From assembly GCF_028561565.1 (NCBI RefSeq), contig NZ_JAQQTE010000001.1, positions 1,205,570 to 1,269,569 on the forward strand: a DNA stretch of 64,000 bases, written 5' to 3'. Each line of letters begins with the position of its first letter. Within the stretch, counting starts at the first letter, position 1. Source of the DNA: Gilvibacter sediminis (GTDB taxonomy: Bacteria > Bacteroidota > Bacteroidia > Flavobacteriales > Flavobacteriaceae). Positions 24,463 through 33,584 of the stretch are shown here, piece after piece. Under the pieces are notes generated by a model, which was not told the DNA's origin, made no database searches, and saw nothing but the letters and a program-made list of their open reading frames with translations. The translations under genes and the position numbers were made by a program.

Positions 24463-27075
24463 ATGAAGTCCCAGGACATTCGCAAGACATTCTTAGAATT
24501 TTTCAACTCCAAAGCACACGCTATAGTGCATTCTGCGCCTATGGTGATCAAAGACGATCCAACGCTGATGTTTACCAACGCAGGGATGAATCAATTCAAG
24601 GAGTTCTTCTTGGGCAATAAGAAATCCAACGATCCGCGTATTGCAGATACTCAAAAGTGTTTGCGTGTAAGCGGAAAACACAACGACTTGGAAGAGGTAG
24701 GAAAGGATACCTATCACCACACCATGTTTGAGATGTTGGGGAACTGGAGTTTTGGAGATTATTTTAAAGAAGAAGCCATTGCTTGGGCCTGGGAACTTTT
24801 AACCGAGGTCTTTAAAATTGATAAAGACAGCCTTTATGTGACCATTTTTGAAGGTGACGCTTCAGAAGGACTCGACAGAGATACTGAGGCCTATAAATTC
24901 TGGTCGCAGCACATTGCAGAAGACCGTATTCTCAACGGAAACAAAGCCGATAATTTCTGGGAGATGGGTGATCAAGGACCTTGTGGGCCTTGTAGTGAGA
25001 TTCACGTAGACATCCGCTCAGACGAAGAAAAACAAAAAGTATCTGGTGCAGATCTGGTAAACATGGACCATCCTTTGGTGGTTGAGATCTGGAACCTGGT
25101 ATTCATGCAATACAATCGTAAGGCAGACGGTTCATTGGAAAAGCTTCCTGCACAGCACGTAGATACCGGAATGGGCTTTGAGCGTCTGTGTATGGTCTTG
25201 CAAGACAAAAAGAGTAATTACGATACGGACGTATTCACGCCGCTGATTCGTGAGATCGAGGCAATTACCAATTCCAAATACGCCCAATCAGAAGAGGTGG
25301 ATATTGCCATCCGTGTGATTGCAGATCACTTGCGTGCCGTTGCATTTGCCATCGCAGACGGACAGTTGCCATCCAATACAGGAGCCGGTTATGTGATCCG
25401 CAGAATTTTGAGACGTGCTATTCGATACGGCTTTACATTCTTGGATCAAAAAGAACCCTTCATTTATGAATTGGTAGCCACTTTGACAGCTCAAATGGGA
25501 GCTGCTTTCCCAGAGTTGAAAAAACAAAAGAACTTGATCACCAACGTGATCAAAGAAGAGGAGCAATCCTTTTTACGCACCTTAGATCAAGGACTTCTAC
25601 TTTTGGATCAAGTAATCACAAACGCCAAAGGTGAAACCATTTCTGGTGAGAAAGTCTTTGAACTTTACGATACTTATGGCTTCCCAAAAGACCTAACGGC
25701 ACTTATCCTCAGTGAGCGTGGCTTGAGTATGGATGAGGCCGGTTTTGATAAAGAGCTGCAAAAACAAAAAGAACGTTCCCGCGCTGCAACAAAAGTAGAG
25801 ACGGGAGATTGGGTTGAACTTCGTGAAGACGATGAAGAAGAGTTTGTGGGTTATGACACACTTTCTGCACCTGTAACCATCACGCGTTATCGTGAAGTAG
25901 CCACCAAGAAAGACGGAACCCTCTATCAATTGGTATTCAACGTCACGCCTTTTTATCCAGAAGGTGGAGGACAGGTAGGTGATAAGGGCTACCTAGAAGC
26001 TTCCAATGGAGAGGTCGTTTATATCATCGACACAAAAAAAGAAAACAACCTCATTGTTCACTTTGCTAAGAACTTGCCGCGTCATCCCGAGGCGAATTTT
26101 ACCGCTGTGGTGGATGAGAAACAACGTGCGCGCTCAGCGAGCAATCACACTGCGACTCACCTATTGCATCAGGCGTTGCGCAACATTTTAGGCACCCATG
26201 TAGAGCAGAAAGGTTCTATGGTGCATTCGGGGAATCTGCGTTTTGACTTCTCACATTTCTCAAAGGTAACCACAGAACAATTGGAAGAGGTGGAATCCTT
26301 TGTCAATGCGCGTATCCGCGAAGGTTTGCCTTTAGAAGAGCAACGTGGAATTCCTTATGACACGGCCATTGAGCAAGGAGCTATTGCGCTGTTTGGTGAA
26401 AAGTATGGAGATGCCGTGCGTACCATTCGTTTTGGAAAATCCATGGAACTCTGTGGAGGAACTCACGTAGCCAATACCAGTGATATCTGGCATTTTATCA
26501 TTACTTCCGAATCTGCTGTAGCCGCTGGAGTTCGCCGTATTGAGGCGATCACTAGTGATGCCGCTAAGGCTTATTTTGAAGATACTTCCAAGGAGCATCA
26601 GCAGCTAAAACAGCTGTTGAATAACGCAAAAGATCCTGTGGGGGTGTTAGAAGGCATTCAGCAAGAGAACGCTCAGCTTAAAAAACAAGTACAGCAACTA
26701 CTTAAAGAAAAGGCCAAGCACCTCAAAACGCATTTGATAGACCAGTTGGAGCAGAAAGAAGGTGTAGCCTTCTTAGCGACAGAAGTTGATCTGGACGCCG
26801 GAGGCATGAAAGATCTCGCCTTTGAAATGGGACAGAACAGAACGGATCTGTTCTTACTTTTAGGATCGCGTCAAAACGGAAAGGCCTTGTTGAGCTGTTA
26901 TATTTCTAAGGAGCTAGCTGCAGATAGAAAACTCAATGCGGGAACCATTGTTCGGGAATTGGGGAAACACATTCAAGGAGGAGGTGGAGGCCAGCCGTTC
27001 TTTGCAACCGCTGGAGGAAAGAATCCAGACGGAATTGAGGCAGCTCTCACAGCGGCAGCACAATATCTAAACTAA
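24463..27075 (+). CDS. alaS: Alanyl-tRNA synthetase
   Basis: Charges tRNA-Ala with alanine (870 residues). Seen: the class II catalytic core ([48 protein letters not shown]), the editing domain with zinc ligands HTATHLL and CGGTH, and the C-terminal C-Ala/DHHA1 domain ([16 protein letters not shown]). I choose ATG 24463 ([10 protein letters not shown]), the usual family start. The open frame extends 37 codons upstream, but that stretch has no family similarity and begins about 6 bases from the predicted transcription start. Confidence 0.96.
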   Translation: MKSQDIRKTFLEFFNSKAHAIVHSAPMVIKDDPTLMFTNAGMNQFKEFFLGNKKSNDPRIADTQKCLRVSGKHNDLEEVGKDTYHHTMFEMLGNWSFGDYFKEEAIAWAWELLTEVFKIDKDSLYVTIFEGDASEGLDRDTEAYKFWSQHIAEDRILNGNKADNFWEMGDQGPCGPCSEIHVDIRSDEEKQKVSGADLVNMDHPLVVEIWNLVFMQYNRKADGSLEKLPAQHVDTGMGFERLCMVLQDKKSNYDTDVFTPLIREIEAITNSKYAQSEEVDIAIRVIADHLRAVAFAIADGQLPSNTGAGYVIRRILRRAIRYGFTFLDQKEPFIYELVATLTAQMGAAFPELKKQKNLITNVIKEEEQSFLRTLDQGLLLLDQVITNAKGETISGEKVFELYDTYGFPKDLTALILSERGLSMDEAGFDKELQKQKERSRAATKVETGDWVELREDDEEEFVGYDTLSAPVTITRYREVATKKDGTLYQLVFNVTPFYPEGGGQVGDKGYLEASNGEVVYIIDTKKENNLIVHFAKNLPRHPEANFTAVVDEKQRARSASNHTATHLLHQALRNILGTHVEQKGSMVHSGNLRFDFSHFSKVTTEQLEEVESFVNARIREGLPLEEQRGIPYDTAIEQGAIALFGEKYGDAVRTIRFGKSMELCGGTHVANTSDIWHFIITSESAVAAGVRRIEAITSDAAKAYFEDTSKEHQQLKQLLNNAKDPVGVLEGIQQENAQLKKQVQQLLKEKAKHLKTHLIDQLEQKEGVAFLATEVDLDAGGMKDLAFEMGQNRTDLFLLLGSRQNGKALLSCYISKELAADRKLNAGTIVRELGKHIQGGGGGQPFFATAGGKNPDGIEAALTAAAQYLN

Positions 27076-27076
27076 G

Positions 27077-28024
27077 TTGAAGCGGAGTACGACCATATCG
27101 TTTACTCCACAATCTCCTGCGATAGATCATCACAGCAGTAGTCTTTTTCTAGGCTCCTGTTTCGCTATTAATATGGCAGAGAAGTTTGATTTCTTCTCCC
27201 TGCCGTATACTTCCAATCCTTTTGGGGTTTTGTTTCAGCCATTAGCTATTGAGTCATTGGTTAAGCGGGCATTGGATCAGCAGGTATTTACAGAAGCTGA
27301 TCTGGATCAACGCGATGATATCTGGTTTTCTTTTAATGCCCATACTTCGCTCAGTGGGGTTGATAAGCAAACAGTTTTAGACGGATCGAATTCAGCGCTG
27401 AGCGATCTAAGGTTTGCGCTACTAGACGCTAAACACATCATCATCACACTGGGTACTGCTTGGGCTTACAAACATTTGGAGCGCAATCAGTTTGTGGCCA
27501 ATTGCCACAAACAACCCGGAGGAGTCTTTAATAAGGAGCTGTTGTCCATACAGAATATTGAGCGTAGTTTGAGCCATATCTATGAGCTAATTCACGATCA
27601 AAATCCTGAGGTAAACGTTCTATTTACTGTTTCTCCGGTACGTCATATCAAAGATGGTATTGTGGAGAACTCAAGATCCAAAGCGCATTTATTGGCAGCG
27701 GTCCATCAAGTAGTTGATGAAAATGAGCAAGCCCATTACTTCCCAGCTTATGAGCTTTTAATGGACGAGTTGCGGGACTATCGCTACTACGGATCTGATC
27801 TCATCCACCCCGATGCGCAGGCCATTTTTCATGTTTGGGAGTGCTTTAAAACCGCCTGGGTCGCCCGAGAATCCCAAGAACTTATGGAAACTATTGGTGG
27901 GCTAAAAGCTGCTATGAATCACCGCTCGCAAATTCCCGGGAGCAATGCAGATCGCGACTTCAAACGCAAGCTGCAAGAGCGTTTAGAAGCCTTTAGAGCT
28001 AAACATCCACACATCAGTATTTAA
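27077..28024 (+). CDS. GSCFA family protein (predicted SGNH-type hydrolase)
   Basis: Protein of 315 residues named after its conserved GSCFA motif (LFLGSCFAINMAEKF, about residues 24-38). Further conserved blocks are IITLGTAWAY and SPVRHIKDG, and a HPDAQA-type block (SDLIHPDAQAIFHVWE) close to the catalytic Asp-His arrangement of SGNH esterases. The family is probably a lipase/acylhydrolase relative with unknown substrate. The only available start is TTG at 27077, just after the alaS stop. The conserved region begins right away, so the non-standard start is likely real. It is probably co-transcribed with alaS. Confidence 0.88.
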   Translation: MKRSTTISFTPQSPAIDHHSSSLFLGSCFAINMAEKFDFFSLPYTSNPFGVLFQPLAIESLVKRALDQQVFTEADLDQRDDIWFSFNAHTSLSGVDKQTVLDGSNSALSDLRFALLDAKHIIITLGTAWAYKHLERNQFVANCHKQPGGVFNKELLSIQNIERSLSHIYELIHDQNPEVNVLFTVSPVRHIKDGIVENSRSKAHLLAAVHQVVDENEQAHYFPAYELLMDELRDYRYYGSDLIHPDAQAIFHVWECFKTAWVARESQELMETIGGLKAAMNHRSQIPGSNADRDFKRKLQERLEAFRAKHPHISI

Positions 28025-28026
28025 TC

Positions 28027-28076
28027 AAATACGACAACTGCCCTATTGATTGACAGGGCAATAGTGTTCAATTTTG
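28027..28076 (+). promoter_or_regulatory. GGCAnTTGCC-class dyad and -7 box before a lipoprotein gene
   Basis: AAATAC + GACAACTGCC + CTATTG at 28027-28048, a variant of the 22-bp dyad. The -7-like CAATTTTG (28069-28076) begins exactly 36 bp after the core starts at 28033. Predicted start near 28081 supports the gene start at ATG 28104. Confidence 0.65.
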
Positions 28077-28103
28077 CCTCAAGAAATCATTAAATCGAGC
28101 ATC

Positions 28104-28631
28104 ATGAACACTCTTAAAGTATTAAGCCGATACGCTTTCATTTTTATAGCATTGTTGGCAACTGCCTGTGATAAAGACGACGATTCTTCCGATGGAGGAG
28201 ACGATTCGGCAGCGAGCGGAGAAGAATTTGTAACTGCTAAAGTAGACGGCGCTGATTATGCCGCTGCACAAGATCCGGTGATCATTGTAGGAGCAGTAAT
28301 TGACAGTGGGATCCTAAACGTACAAGGAGGAACCAATAGCGGAGAGACCATTCGCTTTACCATTGTAAATTATGACGGCCCTGGAACCTATGTCTCTGGC
28401 GACAATGTTTCCAATCAGAACCTTATGGGATATTTCACTGTAACTCCAGTTGCAGGATGGTTAAACAACGGTGTTACTTCTTTAGTGGATGGAGTAGGAA
28501 CCGGAACGGTTGAAGTGACCTCTGACGCAGACGGCGTAGTAGAAGGTACTTTTTCATTCAAAGGCTATAACGCAGAAGACATGACTATGAAAACCATCAC
28601 CGAAGGTCAATTCAAAGCTATTGTAGATTAA
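28104..28631 (+). CDS. Secreted lipoprotein, DUF6252-like
   Basis: Lipoprotein of 175 residues: signal peptide with lipobox LLATAC (Cys at about 22), an Asp/Ser-rich linker and a beta-rich domain (FVTAKVDGADYAA, GETIRFTIVNYDGPGTY, GTFSFKGYN). This resembles the DUF6252 group of small Bacteroidota surface lipoproteins, with no known enzymatic function. An upstream in-frame start at 28074 is rejected because it lies before the predicted transcription start. First unit of the GGCAnTTGCC palindrome series; a weak hairpin at about 28667-28689 may terminate it. Confidence 0.75.
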   Translation: MNTLKVLSRYAFIFIALLATACDKDDDSSDGGDDSAASGEEFVTAKVDGADYAAAQDPVIIVGAVIDSGILNVQGGTNSGETIRFTIVNYDGPGTYVSGDNVSNQNLMGYFTVTPVAGWLNNGVTSLVDGVGTGTVEVTSDADGVVEGTFSFKGYNAEDMTMKTITEGQFKAIVD

Positions 28632-28723
28632 GCGAATCTCAATGTTGAGGTTTTTATGTGGAGAGTCGGGATATCCTAGGGTATCTCGGCTTTTACGCTT
28701 TTATACTAACTGCTTGAAATTCA

Positions 28724-28773
28724 GAATACGGCAATTGCCCTATTGAACGGCTACGTCATTTAAACCACTTTTG
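28724..28773 (+). promoter_or_regulatory. GGCAnTTGCC-class dyad and -7 box before the PQQ-like gene
   Basis: GAATAC + GGCAATTGCC + CTATTG at 28724-28745. The -7-like element CACTTTTG (28766-28773) starts exactly 36 bp after the core start (28730). Transcription start predicted near 28778, ATG at 28799. Confidence 0.75.
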
Positions 28774-28798
28774 AACAACACTAAAAACGATTCAAATT

Positions 28799-30658
28799 AT
28801 GAGACCAACAGCTTCACTTTTAACCCTACTTTTAGTTTGCTTGAGCATGACTTCGCTCTCGCTGGCTCAAAAGGCAGAGACCCCAGATTGGCAATACAAT
28901 ACAGGAGCTAAGATCAATGACATGACCATTACCCAAGGCGGAACTGTGGTCGTAGCAACAAACGATGGCTTGGTTGGTATTAAGCCTGGGTCTAATGACC
29001 TGTTATTCAACTTTACGGACTACGGCCGTGTTAAGCCTGAAGAATTGACTTTTATTCCTAATTCTCCTTATGTGATGGTGGGACAGACCGGTTTTGGTGC
29101 CATGACCACTAAAAAGGCGGTTATTGATTATATGTCGGGGAAAACACTTTTCAGCACGGAAAATAACGGTTGGAAGATGGTTTGGACCTGTCATGTGATG
29201 ATGCCTCAAAACAAACTGGTTGTAAGCGGACAGCGCCGAGCCAGTGAAAAATATACAAATGCCGTGGCTATTTATGATCTAAACACTGGAGAGCAGGAGA
29301 GCTTCTTCAAGTTCAAGGGATCAGAAATGGTGAGCGGCCGCCCTTTGCTTTTAAAGAACGGATTGATTATTCCAACGAGCAAAGGACTTTCAAAAGTGGA
29401 CATGAACAGCGGAACCATTGCCTGGAAGGCAGACCTAAAGAATGTGGGTTGGATGGTTGCTGATGAGTCCGAACAAGAAATCTATGGCTTTGTGGGTAAG
29501 CCCAACGGTGGATCCACCAAGGTGTACAAAATTAGCGCGACTGGCCAAATGCTGTGGGATGATGGGCATAAGGTCAAGGGAAGCGTAGTAAATTTTGAGA
29601 TCTTACCCCAAGGCCTTGCTATTGTGAGTAACGTGGACAATTCTGGCAAGAAAGGAATTATGAGCGTTGCAGCCGGAAGATCGGAGAGCAAAATCGCTTT
29701 CCTTTCCGCACAAACCGGTGATGACCTTTGGGAGAAGGCTCCTAAGACCAAAGGTTATGTGCAACATTTTTACATCATGGATGACGGAATTCTCTTCGGG
29801 ATCTATGAAGGCGGGATCAACAAGATTTCCTTTGATGGACAGACTTTGTTCAAAAAGCCTCTAAAAACAGGGGAGAATATTCTAACCATGGCCTCTACTC
29901 CGCAGGGATTGATCTACATCACCTCAGAAGATGCTAACATCGTAAATCTAGAAACGGGAGAGCAGGTTTGGAACAAGCCGCTAAAGTATCGCCGTGCAGA
30001 TGCGGTAAGTTCAACTTTTGACAGTCAGAACAACCGTTATTTGATCGGAGCCGATGAGGTTGTGTTTGCAGTAGATGCGAACTCTGGTGAGGTTTCAGAC
30101 TTTGCTGAGGTATCTTTTGAAGGCAAAGAAGATCCAACAGGTATTGAATGTAGAGACGGGGGAGTCTTATTGACCAGTAGTCAAAACTTGATGCTCTTGG
30201 ATTTTGGAGGAACTACAGATTGGCATGAATATCACAGAGCTCCAGGAAAGAGTGCCTTTGGTGCTATCTTGGCTGGTGCTATGGCAGTGGCTACAGCAGC
30301 TACCGCGGCTGCCAGTTATGCGGAGGCCAACAACAACAGAAACCGCTTGGGCAATTACACTTCTCGCGGGCAGGCTTATGCTGACTTGGGTGCTGGAATG
30401 GCTATGGCGAGTGGTGCTTCCATCAATGAAATGCTCAAAAGATTTAAGGCAACTTCTGCTACAGAGAATGCGCAATTTGTTTTGACCAAACTGGACGACG
30501 GCGTGGGCTTGGTAAAGATCAATAAAGACACCGGTCTTGTGGAGAAAGAAATCATCCTCAAAGACAAAAAGCCAGAATATCAAGTAGATGACTTTGGTGG
30601 TATCCTTTATTACAAGGCAGATAACAGTACCATTTATGCCTACGATCTGAACAAATAA
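28799..30658 (+). CDS. Secreted PQQ-like beta-propeller protein
   Basis: Protein of 619 residues with a signal peptide (about 1-23, SLAQ) and a quinoprotein-type beta-propeller at about 30-470, with repeats of the form G-x-x-x-W (NSGTIAWKADL, QTGDDLWEKAP, ETGEQVWNKPL). No catalytic PQQ-binding ensemble is evident, so it is probably a structural or ligand-binding propeller like BamB rather than a dehydrogenase. At about 485-510 an Ala-rich hydrophobic stretch (GAILAGAMAVATAATAAASYAE) interrupts it and may be a membrane or glycine-zipper segment. A few further propeller-like strands follow. It is under a GGCAnTTGCC-class dyad and ends at a strong terminator. Confidence 0.78.
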   Translation: MRPTASLLTLLLVCLSMTSLSLAQKAETPDWQYNTGAKINDMTITQGGTVVVATNDGLVGIKPGSNDLLFNFTDYGRVKPEELTFIPNSPYVMVGQTGFGAMTTKKAVIDYMSGKTLFSTENNGWKMVWTCHVMMPQNKLVVSGQRRASEKYTNAVAIYDLNTGEQESFFKFKGSEMVSGRPLLLKNGLIIPTSKGLSKVDMNSGTIAWKADLKNVGWMVADESEQEIYGFVGKPNGGSTKVYKISATGQMLWDDGHKVKGSVVNFEILPQGLAIVSNVDNSGKKGIMSVAAGRSESKIAFLSAQTGDDLWEKAPKTKGYVQHFYIMDDGILFGIYEGGINKISFDGQTLFKKPLKTGENILTMASTPQGLIYITSEDANIVNLETGEQVWNKPLKYRRADAVSSTFDSQNNRYLIGADEVVFAVDANSGEVSDFAEVSFEGKEDPTGIECRDGGVLLTSSQNLMLLDFGGTTDWHEYHRAPGKSAFGAILAGAMAVATAATAAASYAEANNNRNRLGNYTSRGQAYADLGAGMAMASGASINEMLKRFKATSATENAQFVLTKLDDGVGLVKINKDTGLVEKEIILKDKKPEYQVDDFGGILYYKADNSTIYAYDLNK

Positions 30659-30677
30659 AAATCCCAAACTGCCTTTT

Positions 30678-30711
30678 AAGAAATACCCTCCATCTGCTGA
30701 GGGTATTTCTT
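30678..30711. terminator. Strong rho-independent terminator
   Basis: AAGAAATACCCTC (30678-30690) pairs perfectly with GAGGGTATTTCTT (30699-30711) over 13 bp with an 8-base loop, followed by TTATTG. It ends the PQQ-like gene. Confidence 0.85.
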
Positions 30712-30762
30712 TTATTGTTCCCGATAATTTTTAACTTAGTGAAATAGTAAGTTTTAACCATC

Positions 30763-30788
30763 GCAAAATGGCAGGTTTTCCATTTTGC
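30763..30788. promoter_or_regulatory. Inverted repeat before the first MORN gene
   Basis: GCAAAATGG (30763-30771) and CCATTTTGC (30780-30788) form perfect 9-bp arms around 8 bases, 24 bp before the MORN gene start. It may be an operator or a leader hairpin. It does not match the GGCAnTTGCC dyads and is unique in the window. Confidence 0.5.
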
Positions 30789-30812
30789 AAACCATCTCCA
30801 AACCGTAGTCAT

Positions 30813-32240
30813 ATGAAAACCTTAGTTTCTTTTTTGGTACTTCTGTTCTTTGTATCCACAAGTTGGGCGCAAATTCCGGAGCCAACCAATCCAGTCCGTC
30901 AAGAAGCCAGTCAAAAACAGCCCTCTTATATCAAGTCGGCAACCTATAAAAAAACAGGTGACGATACCTACACACTTTATAGTGAAAGCGGTATTGCGCT
31001 CAACCAAATGCAAGACTTGACCAAGTTGAGTACAAGTTCTTTGGCCACCTTACACTTGCCTTCAAGAACGATCATTCTGTTGACGGATTTTGATGATGTT
31101 GCGGTTGGGTCCACCAATCCAACAAAGATTCTTTTAAGAGATACGGCCAAGGATTTTTATTTGACCAACCCGAACTCCTTTATCACTTATGTCGACGACA
31201 AGTCTTATACCGTAGAGGTAACTCGTGTAAAAGACAGTTACGTAGCCTATGTGGCCGAACTAGACAAGACCTATGTTGAAAAAAACATTCGGTTGTTCCC
31301 GGATTGGGGAGCAGCTAATTTGATAGATATGGGCTACGCTCCAGACAATACGTATTGGTATCGTGATGTAGACACCAAGGAGTACGCCATTATCATTAGA
31401 GGAGAGAGCATGGATTATACCGATGTGACCTCGGAACTTCGTGGTGATGATCGGATCATCTTAAAAAATGGTAAGCCTATTTATTTACTTAAAGACTACG
31501 TGAACACTTCAACCTATGTAGTACGCCCAGTAAGCACTAAAGTTGGGGCCTACGGCTCTGAAGGTGGTGGTAGTGTGAGCAGTGATTCCAACTGTGTTCG
31601 CGGAGATTGTGAAGATGGTTTTGGAAAGTATGAGTACAACAACGGCTACTATGATGGTTTTTGGCGCAATGGTAAAAAGTCGGGGTATGGACTCTACTCT
31701 TGGGATGATGGCGCTACCTATATTGGTAATTGGGAGAATGATAATATGGACGGTTACGGAGTCTTTACCGATAATAATGACGATATGTATAAAGGCATGT
31801 TCAAAAACGATGCCTTGCAAGGAAAAGCAGTTAAAAATATAGGCGATGATTGGGAGCGAGGAATTTACGATGAAGGCCGACTAACCCAAGAGTTTGACTT
31901 TTACGGAACAGATGAAACCGAAGGATGTACCGTAGGAGACTGTCAAGACAAATACGGAAAAATGGTCTTTGACAACGGAGACACCTTTGTAGGTTTCTTT
32001 AAAAACGGTAATCTGCAAATGGGAACCTATAGTTTTGCCTCGGGCGCGAGTTATAGCGGTCAATTTGATAGTTCAGGACGTTTTTCTGGTATGGGCCGAT
32101 TTTGGTTTGCCAATGGCGATTATTACGGCGGTGCTTGGTCCAAGGGGAAATTTAACGGTCGGGGATATTATTCGGTCAAGGATTCCGGTGACATTAAGAT
32201 CGGGTATTTTGAAGATGGCAATTTTGTCCGATCGGAATAG
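30813..32240 (+). CDS. Secreted MORN-repeat protein
   Basis: Protein of 475 residues. A signal peptide (about 1-20, TSWAQ) precedes a region of about 240 residues with no recognised domain (LPSRTIILLTDFDDVAVG...). Two groups of MORN repeats follow (YDGFWRNGKKSGYGLYSWDDG, YIGNWENDNMDGYGVF, FVGFFKNGNLQMG, YGGAWSKGKFNGRGYY). Each group is opened by a Cys pair in CVRGDCEDGFGKYEY or CTVGDCQDKYGKMVF. MORN repeats are known for membrane or protein association; this exported form probably acts in the envelope. Start is ATG 30813; an in-frame ATG at 30768 lies in the inverted repeat and would lengthen the N-terminus ahead of the signal peptide. A paralogue follows 81 bases later. Confidence 0.83.
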   Translation: MKTLVSFLVLLFFVSTSWAQIPEPTNPVRQEASQKQPSYIKSATYKKTGDDTYTLYSESGIALNQMQDLTKLSTSSLATLHLPSRTIILLTDFDDVAVGSTNPTKILLRDTAKDFYLTNPNSFITYVDDKSYTVEVTRVKDSYVAYVAELDKTYVEKNIRLFPDWGAANLIDMGYAPDNTYWYRDVDTKEYAIIIRGESMDYTDVTSELRGDDRIILKNGKPIYLLKDYVNTSTYVVRPVSTKVGAYGSEGGGSVSSDSNCVRGDCEDGFGKYEYNNGYYDGFWRNGKKSGYGLYSWDDGATYIGNWENDNMDGYGVFTDNNDDMYKGMFKNDALQGKAVKNIGDDWERGIYDEGRLTQEFDFYGTDETEGCTVGDCQDKYGKMVFDNGDTFVGFFKNGNLQMGTYSFASGASYSGQFDSSGRFSGMGRFWFANGDYYGGAWSKGKFNGRGYYSVKDSGDIKIGYFEDGNFVRSE

Positions 32241-32252
32241 TCAAAGTATTTA

Positions 32253-32302
32253 AAATACGGCACTTGCCGTATTTTTTTTGTACCTTAAAGTGGGCATTTT
32301 TG
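32253..32302 (+). promoter_or_regulatory. GGCAnTTGCC-class dyad and -7 box before the second MORN gene
   Basis: AAATAC + GGCACTTGCC + GTATTT at 32253-32274, almost perfectly symmetrical. The -7-like CATTTTTG (32295-32302) begins exactly 36 bp after the core start (32259). The dyad plus its T-run could also act as a terminator for the gene on the left. Confidence 0.7.
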
Positions 32303-32321
32303 ATACACATAAAAACAAACA

Positions 32322-33113
32322 ATGATGAGACTTTTACTAGCATTAGCCCTTGTGTTTGGAACTATGCAAGCCTGGGCTCAAGAAATCCCTCAAAAACCAC
32401 AAAACCCAAATAAACCCAAGGAGATGCCGGCCAAAAAGAACACGGTGGTCTCTAGCGATTGTGACTGGGGAGATTGTGTTAACGGTTACGGTAAGAAGAC
32501 CTATGACAATGGCGATTACATTGGTTTTTGGCGCAATGGCAAAAAAGAAGGTTACGGCAGTTACTATTGGTTTGAGACCAAAGGACAGTACATTGGTGAA
32601 TGGACCGATGATAATATGCACGGCTATGGCGTATATATAGGCGAGAACAAAGACAACCTCAAGGGGCAATACAGAAACGGTTCCATGAATGGCATCGGGG
32701 TAACGGTGCGCAATAACGAATGGGAGCAAGGGATATTCACCAACGGTAGTCTTACCGAGCGCTATCCGTACTACAGCAATAACAAAAATAAGGGATGTTC
32801 CATTGGAGACTGTAACAACGGTTACGGACGTTGGGACTATGACAATGGGGATAATTATATCGGCTTCTTTGAGAACGGAAACTTAAAACAGGGTAGTTAT
32901 AATTTCTCTAGCGGCGCGAAGTATTCTGGAGAATTCAACAGCAACAATCAAATGCACGGCATGGGCCGTTATTGGGCCAGTGACGGTTCCTATTACGGAG
33001 GATATTGGGCCAACGGAAAATTTAATGGACGGGGTTATTATGACAACAAGGCTACTGGAAAAAAGGAAGTCGGTGTTTGGAATAATGGCGTATTGTCCAA
33101 GTCCATGTATTAG
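32322..33113 (+). CDS. Secreted MORN-repeat protein
   Basis: Protein of 263 residues with a signal peptide (about 1-20, AWAQ) and a Pro/Lys-rich linker. Two groups of MORN repeats are each preceded by a Cys pair: CDWGDCVNGYGKKTYDNG and CSIGDCNNGYGRWDYDNG. Repeats include YIGFWRNGKKEGYGSYYW, YIGEWTDDNMHGYGVY and YYGGYWANGKFNGRGYYDN. It is colinear with the C-terminal half of the preceding gene, from which it differs by lacking the long N-terminal region, so they arose by duplication. ATG codons at 32322 and 32325 are both possible starts. It has its own GGCAnTTGCC-class promoter. Confidence 0.85.
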   Translation: MMRLLLALALVFGTMQAWAQEIPQKPQNPNKPKEMPAKKNTVVSSDCDWGDCVNGYGKKTYDNGDYIGFWRNGKKEGYGSYYWFETKGQYIGEWTDDNMHGYGVYIGENKDNLKGQYRNGSMNGIGVTVRNNEWEQGIFTNGSLTERYPYYSNNKNKGCSIGDCNNGYGRWDYDNGDNYIGFFENGNLKQGSYNFSSGAKYSGEFNSNNQMHGMGRYWASDGSYYGGYWANGKFNGRGYYDNKATGKKEVGVWNNGVLSKSMY

Positions 33114-33139
33114 TAAGCTTAGGCAAACCTAAGTGTCGG

Positions 33140-33187
33140 GAGCAATTTTTCAGTAGTGAGAATTATTGATAATTTGAGAAATTGCTC
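33140..33187. repeat. Inverted repeat flanking a promoter region
   Basis: GAGCAATTT (33140-33148) and AAATTGCTC (33179-33187), 9-bp perfect arms 30 bp apart, lie before the small secreted peptide gene. Each arm contains GCAATT/AATTGC, half of the GGCAnTTGCC palindrome, so they may be separated half-sites for the same regulator. An ATAATTTG -7-like element (33169-33176) lies between them. Confidence 0.45.
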
Positions 33188-33220
33188 TTATTTTTAGGAA
33201 ATAACCAACACCTTACTCTT

Positions 33221-33475
33221 ATGGAATTTATATTCTTTACCCTGATGAGCTTGTTTACTTCTTCTGCGGATTTGCCTCAGGCTGATTTGACCATTCAAGC
33301 ACAACAAATTGAATTACAACAGAAGACCGATAGCGGTTCTGGATCCTATGCCGGGGTGGCAAAAACCAACAACGGTTCGGGATCTTATGCAGGAGTTGCA
33401 AGAAATCTTTCTGACAAAGCTCCAAAAGGAAACCGAGGAGGGACTAGATCTCGCAGCGGTTCTGGATCTTATTAA
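33221..33475 (+). CDS. Small secreted Gly/Ser-repeat peptide
   Basis: Peptide of 84 residues: a short hydrophobic N-terminus (MEFIFFTLMSLFTSSA, probable signal), a Gln-rich segment, then repeats of GSGSYAGVA (two copies) and a Gly/Arg/Ser tail ending SRSGSGSY. No Cys and no recognised domain. The SGSYAGVA repeats suggest a structural, amyloid-like or proteolytically released peptide. An upstream ATG at 33182 would put a hydrophilic stretch before the signal and is rejected. It lies between MORN genes and a two-component system. Confidence 0.55.
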   Translation: MEFIFFTLMSLFTSSADLPQADLTIQAQQIELQQKTDSGSGSYAGVAKTNNGSGSYAGVARNLSDKAPKGNRGGTRSRSGSGSY

Positions 33476-33518
33476 TTTAAAGAGGAATCCTTTTCCCCAA
33501 CATTTTACTACCTACACT

Positions 33519-33568
33519 TTTTAAGGCAATTGCCCTATTGTAAACGCAGGCTGGCGTAGCTAATTTTA
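33519..33568 (+). promoter_or_regulatory. GGCAnTTGCC-class dyad and -7 box before the small-membrane-protein/kinase operon
   Basis: GGCAATTGCC + CTATTG at 33525-33540, with a poor left flank. The -7-like TAATTTTA (33561-33568) begins exactly 36 bp after the core start. It drives the operon encoding the sensor kinase, consistent with autoregulation. Confidence 0.75.
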
Positions 33569-33584
33569 CATCTACTATATCAGC

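Noticed and set aside
32253-32280. The dyad before the second MORN gene as only a terminator
   Set aside because: It is a stem with T-run, but it matches the 22-bp dyad with a -7 box at exactly 36 bp, as in three other promoters; it may serve both roles.
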